Shown piece by piece: positions 19,061-21,482 of a stretch of 21,482 bases of DNA. The stretch comes from Phallusia fumigata (taxonomy: Eukaryota; Chordata; Ascidiacea; Phlebobranchia; Ascidiidae). The first letter of the stretch is position 1, and every line of letters starts with the position of its first letter. The stretch spans positions 1 to 21,482 of the forward strand of contig QXVZ01031241.1 of the NCBI GenBank assembly GCA_008931825.1. The letters run 5' to 3'. A program made the translations under genes and the position numbers. The notes beneath the pieces were generated by a model. It had not been told where the DNA came from, did no database searches, and worked only from the letters and a program-made list of their open reading frames with translations.

Positions 19061-19146
19061 ATGCGGGGGCGATGGTGAGGCGATATCCATGCAGACACCT
19101 GAGAACAGCCTCCATAACCTAACGCAAACAAGAGCGGTTTGTTAAG

Positions 19147-20620
19147 TACACAAGCCAATTAACTGCGCACCGCTTGACACGTACAATCGCTTTTGTTCGA
19201 CCGCTACTTTCGGCAGCCACGACTTGTTTTTATTGATGGGCTTGATGTCGTATAATAAGTTCGGTTGCTCCGTCGCGATCGAGCCACTCCTACTTAATGA
19301 ATCAATTAGCAGCCTGTTTTCATAATTGGCTCCAGCTTTTGTGGGACAAGTCACAACTTGAAACGAGGTTGTGCCACACTGACGACTAGCCGTCACACTA
19401 TTGTGCACACCTCTTCAAAACTAAAGCCGTGTAACTAATTTGCACTTTGACACATTTGCGTTGGAGCAAGTCAACACATGGTAAAACGCAATAAAGTTGG
19501 GTGACACCAACAGCCACAAGATAACTAACAAGTCAACGTGGCAGTTGTGGCAAAAATATGATTCCAAAAGACTTTTGATGAAAACTGTCTTTAAAAACTC
19601 CGTGTGTCTAAAAATAGACGCAAAACGTTTTTGTTAAGTAAATGTGTTTTCCATATAATCTCAACAAGACGATACAACCAGTAGTTGCGTGTGAAAGATT
19701 TTCTAAGTTCTGAAAAAGTCTTTAGGAATATTAATCATTGTCGCAACGTATAAGATGCTTTACACAAAAGTGCTGGCTTGTATCGTCTTATTAAGTCTAT
19801 TTAAAACCGTGAATTGTGTACCAATATAGTTTCCATATCCACCCTTCGTAAGGTGTTGAATGCCATACCCGAAGTCAAGCCTAAACCTGGTCTGAGGTCG
19901 AGAAAAAGGTTTTTACTATTTCCTAACCCCAGTTGATAATTGTTGTTCACCACACCTTTTTTCTCCATCGACGTGCCACTACTTTACATACATTGTGAAA
20001 CAAGATCGATCTCCTAGCCAATAAAACCTTGGGGTCCCGTCAAGGGGGTTTTATAAAAATCCCGCCAGTAAAAACAAAAGTTGTTTCGAGAATGTTCCAA
20101 AGGTCACCAACCCATAACAAACTGTATTGATACAGATGCATTTCCACCATCGCCTACGTCAACAGCAAAACACACAACAAAAACATAAAGGCGCATGAAG
20201 ACAAAGGCCACATCATAAATGTAAACGGTAACAATAAAAGCGTCGAACGCCACGTAACAGTGCGCGCAGATTACCGAGAAAGGCCTGGTTATTGCCCAAT
20301 CGTTCAGCCAGGCTTGAAATCAGCGAGGGAAGGTCACCAAGCCGCGCCTATTTCAAGCCTGCCATGCGAAATTTCGGTACTTACCTTCACCAGCTACCAG
20401 TCGGGGATGTCCCGGGTAAAAGTGAGGCTGCGCGGTACCACTTCGTCGTGACTTTACATATTTGTGGGAGTTTATCGATAAACCAAAACTCTTGTCCCAT
20501 CGGCATTTTCCAAGATGTCAACGTGAATCGTGCATTGTTTTGACGTTATCTAACTTTAAACTTACTGTCCAGCCAGTTCGCGACAGTTGTAAAAACGCAA
20601 CATTTTAAAAATACTTTACA
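19147..20620. other. Intergenic sequence
   Basis: No gene is supported. A minus-strand frame at 19142-19408 has a fairly protein-like composition but begins at GTG without a clear acceptor. A perfect minus-strand GTAAGTA donor match at 20384-20378 follows a short frame that stops just before it. Confidence 0.45.
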
Positions 20621-20863
20621 AAGTTGTCGACACTATTAAATTTCACACCGTTCGATCCAGATTTAGATGTTTTGCTAGCTAGATTACACGTAACAGTTCA
20701 GTAATTTTCAAACATGCCACGATTCTAATGAATAACACAGTTGTATTTGACAAATTGTTTAATTCACACCATTCGGTCGGGGTCAAGAGTTTTGCCAGTC
20801 AAATTATACTTAACAGCCGAGCGATTTTCAAACAAGCCACAGTTGTATTGAATAAACACAGCA
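20621..20863. repeat. Degenerate two-unit tandem repeat, period about 120 bp
   Basis: Landmarks recur at an offset of 120-121 bases: TTCACACC at 20642 and 20763, ATTTTCAAACA followed by GCCAC at 20704 and 20824, and GAATAA...CACAG at about 20730 and 20850. The units are clearly diverged, so this is an old duplication, unlike the contig-edge repeats. Confidence 0.7.
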
Positions 20864-21042
20864 TAAGCATCTCAGCGTGCAACGGATCAAACGCAGTCGG
20901 TGGTACTACTGTGGTTTGCTGACAAGTCATAAATCACACAACACTACAGCGGTTCAATTATTTGTTGACGCATACGTGTCTTCGAAGTTGCTTATGGGAA
21001 AATAGCCAACGCTGCAAATCCAACTGTAGCATGAGAGGTTTG

Positions 21043-21482
21043 CTTCTCTCTTACGACGTTACACTTGTGTCAGACAAATGAAAACAAACCTGTGTGACGA
21101 TTATAGTGTCAGCTTTCACGTTGGCGACTCAGCAATTTATCTCAATCACTCGAATCGGGATGTGACTGTCGACCGATTAGGGAGCGGGTTAAGAGGATGA
21201 ATTACTGATCTCATGTAGATTGGGGCAGGAGATAGCGGTCGACAGTACACTCTTTGTTTGCTCCATTTTGTCGTGCTCGTCGCGTGTTAACCTGCCGTGT
21301 TTACATAACATGATACGATTCCTGGTAGTGTTGGCGTTTTGTGACGGCTCGACAAATTGTAACCCTTGGATGCAAGAACAATTGTTTATTTGTTTCATTT
21401 TTGTCCTCGTTTGACGGGGCAGAAGCTCATATTGAGTCCGCCGTCGAGATACCTGCCCTATTGTCATTTGATTATATTTTAT
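21043..21482. repeat. 440-bp inverted repeat, right arm
   Basis: Reverse complement of 17494-17933 that reaches the window end. The arms are separated by 3,109 bases that include the N at 17934. Confidence 0.9.
21189..21467 (-). CDS. Inverted copy of the 92-codon ORF, doubtful gene
   Basis: It encodes the same 92 residues as 17509-17787. The one base that differs is silent. It has the same doubts, and it is probably the same locus assembled twice. Confidence 0.22.
   Translation of the reverse strand: MTIGQVSRRRTQYELLPRQTRTKMKQINNCSCIQGLQFVEPSQNANTTRNRIMLCKHGRLTRDEHDKMEQTKSVLSTAISCPNLHEISNSSS

Larger units (their letters stand above)
18471..19130. promoter_or_regulatory. GC-rich block with homeodomain-type sites
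   Basis: CpG-rich sequence that stands out from AT-rich flanks. It holds a CACCTG (about 18799-18804), a perfect PBX-PREP/MEIS decamer (18890-18899), GATTAATTG (about 18937-18945) and TGACGT next to a TATATTTA (19048-19060). The mix suggests a cis-regulatory module or promoter, but no transcript can be shown. Open frames here (18399-18740 and 18701-18892) have no recognisable domain. Confidence 0.35.

Noticed and set aside
19142-19408. 88-codon minus-strand frame
   Set aside because: It starts at GTG with no clear acceptor, and no family is recognised.
20260-20543. Overlapping plus-strand frames and a minus-strand donor at 20384
   Set aside because: The minus-strand ATG frame stops two bases before the exon end, and the plus frames have no domain.
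1-21482. tRNA, rRNA, spliced-leader RNA, CRISPR or viral sequences
   Set aside because: I looked for box A/B pairs, a spliced-leader sequence, spaced direct repeats and viral or transposase coding motifs, and found none that hold up by eye.

Overview
The window reads as part of an animal nuclear genome. It has spliced genes with GTAAGT donors, AATAAA signals, and products of metazoan families. Compact genes, short introns, hAT-like MITEs and about 4% divergence between redundant contig ends suggest a highly polymorphic invertebrate deuterostome. An ascidian such as Ciona fits best, but this is inference and was not shown by any database comparison. No bacterial, phage, CRISPR or operon-like system is present.

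Left third: an intronless uronyl 2-O-sulfotransferase-like gene (UST; 612-1556, +) faces tail to tail an FBXO4-like F-box gene (3093-5098, -). I rebuilt the F-box gene as two exons joined by a phase-1 intron that holds a 188-bp hAT-like MITE. Its first exon and promoter region occur twice, at 4829-6522 and 6524-8194, separated by a single N. The two copies look like unmerged alleles.

Middle: a bZIP transcription factor gene (8816-11298, +) is transcribed divergently from FBXO4. I rebuilt it as three exons with matching phase-1 junctions, giving 441 residues with the bZIP domain at the C-terminus. An exact 20-bp sequence that resembles a p53-family response element lies upstream of both divergent genes.

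Right half (12.1-21.5 kb): mostly non-coding. It holds a second hAT-like MITE, two perfect CRE palindromes, a perfect PBX-PREP/MEIS decamer in a GC-rich block, a degenerate 120-bp tandem repeat, and a 92-codon ORF of unknown reality carried on both arms of a 440-bp inverted repeat.

Four single Ns (6523, 12422, 17179, 17934) each sit exactly at the edge of a duplicated or inverted segment. The window is therefore a scaffold of five contigs with redundant ends, and the last contig may be placed backwards. This matters for any reading of the duplications as biology. The three recognisable genes act in unrelated processes: Golgi glycosaminoglycan sulfation, SCF ubiquitin ligation and transcription. 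Nothing suggests they form a pathway.
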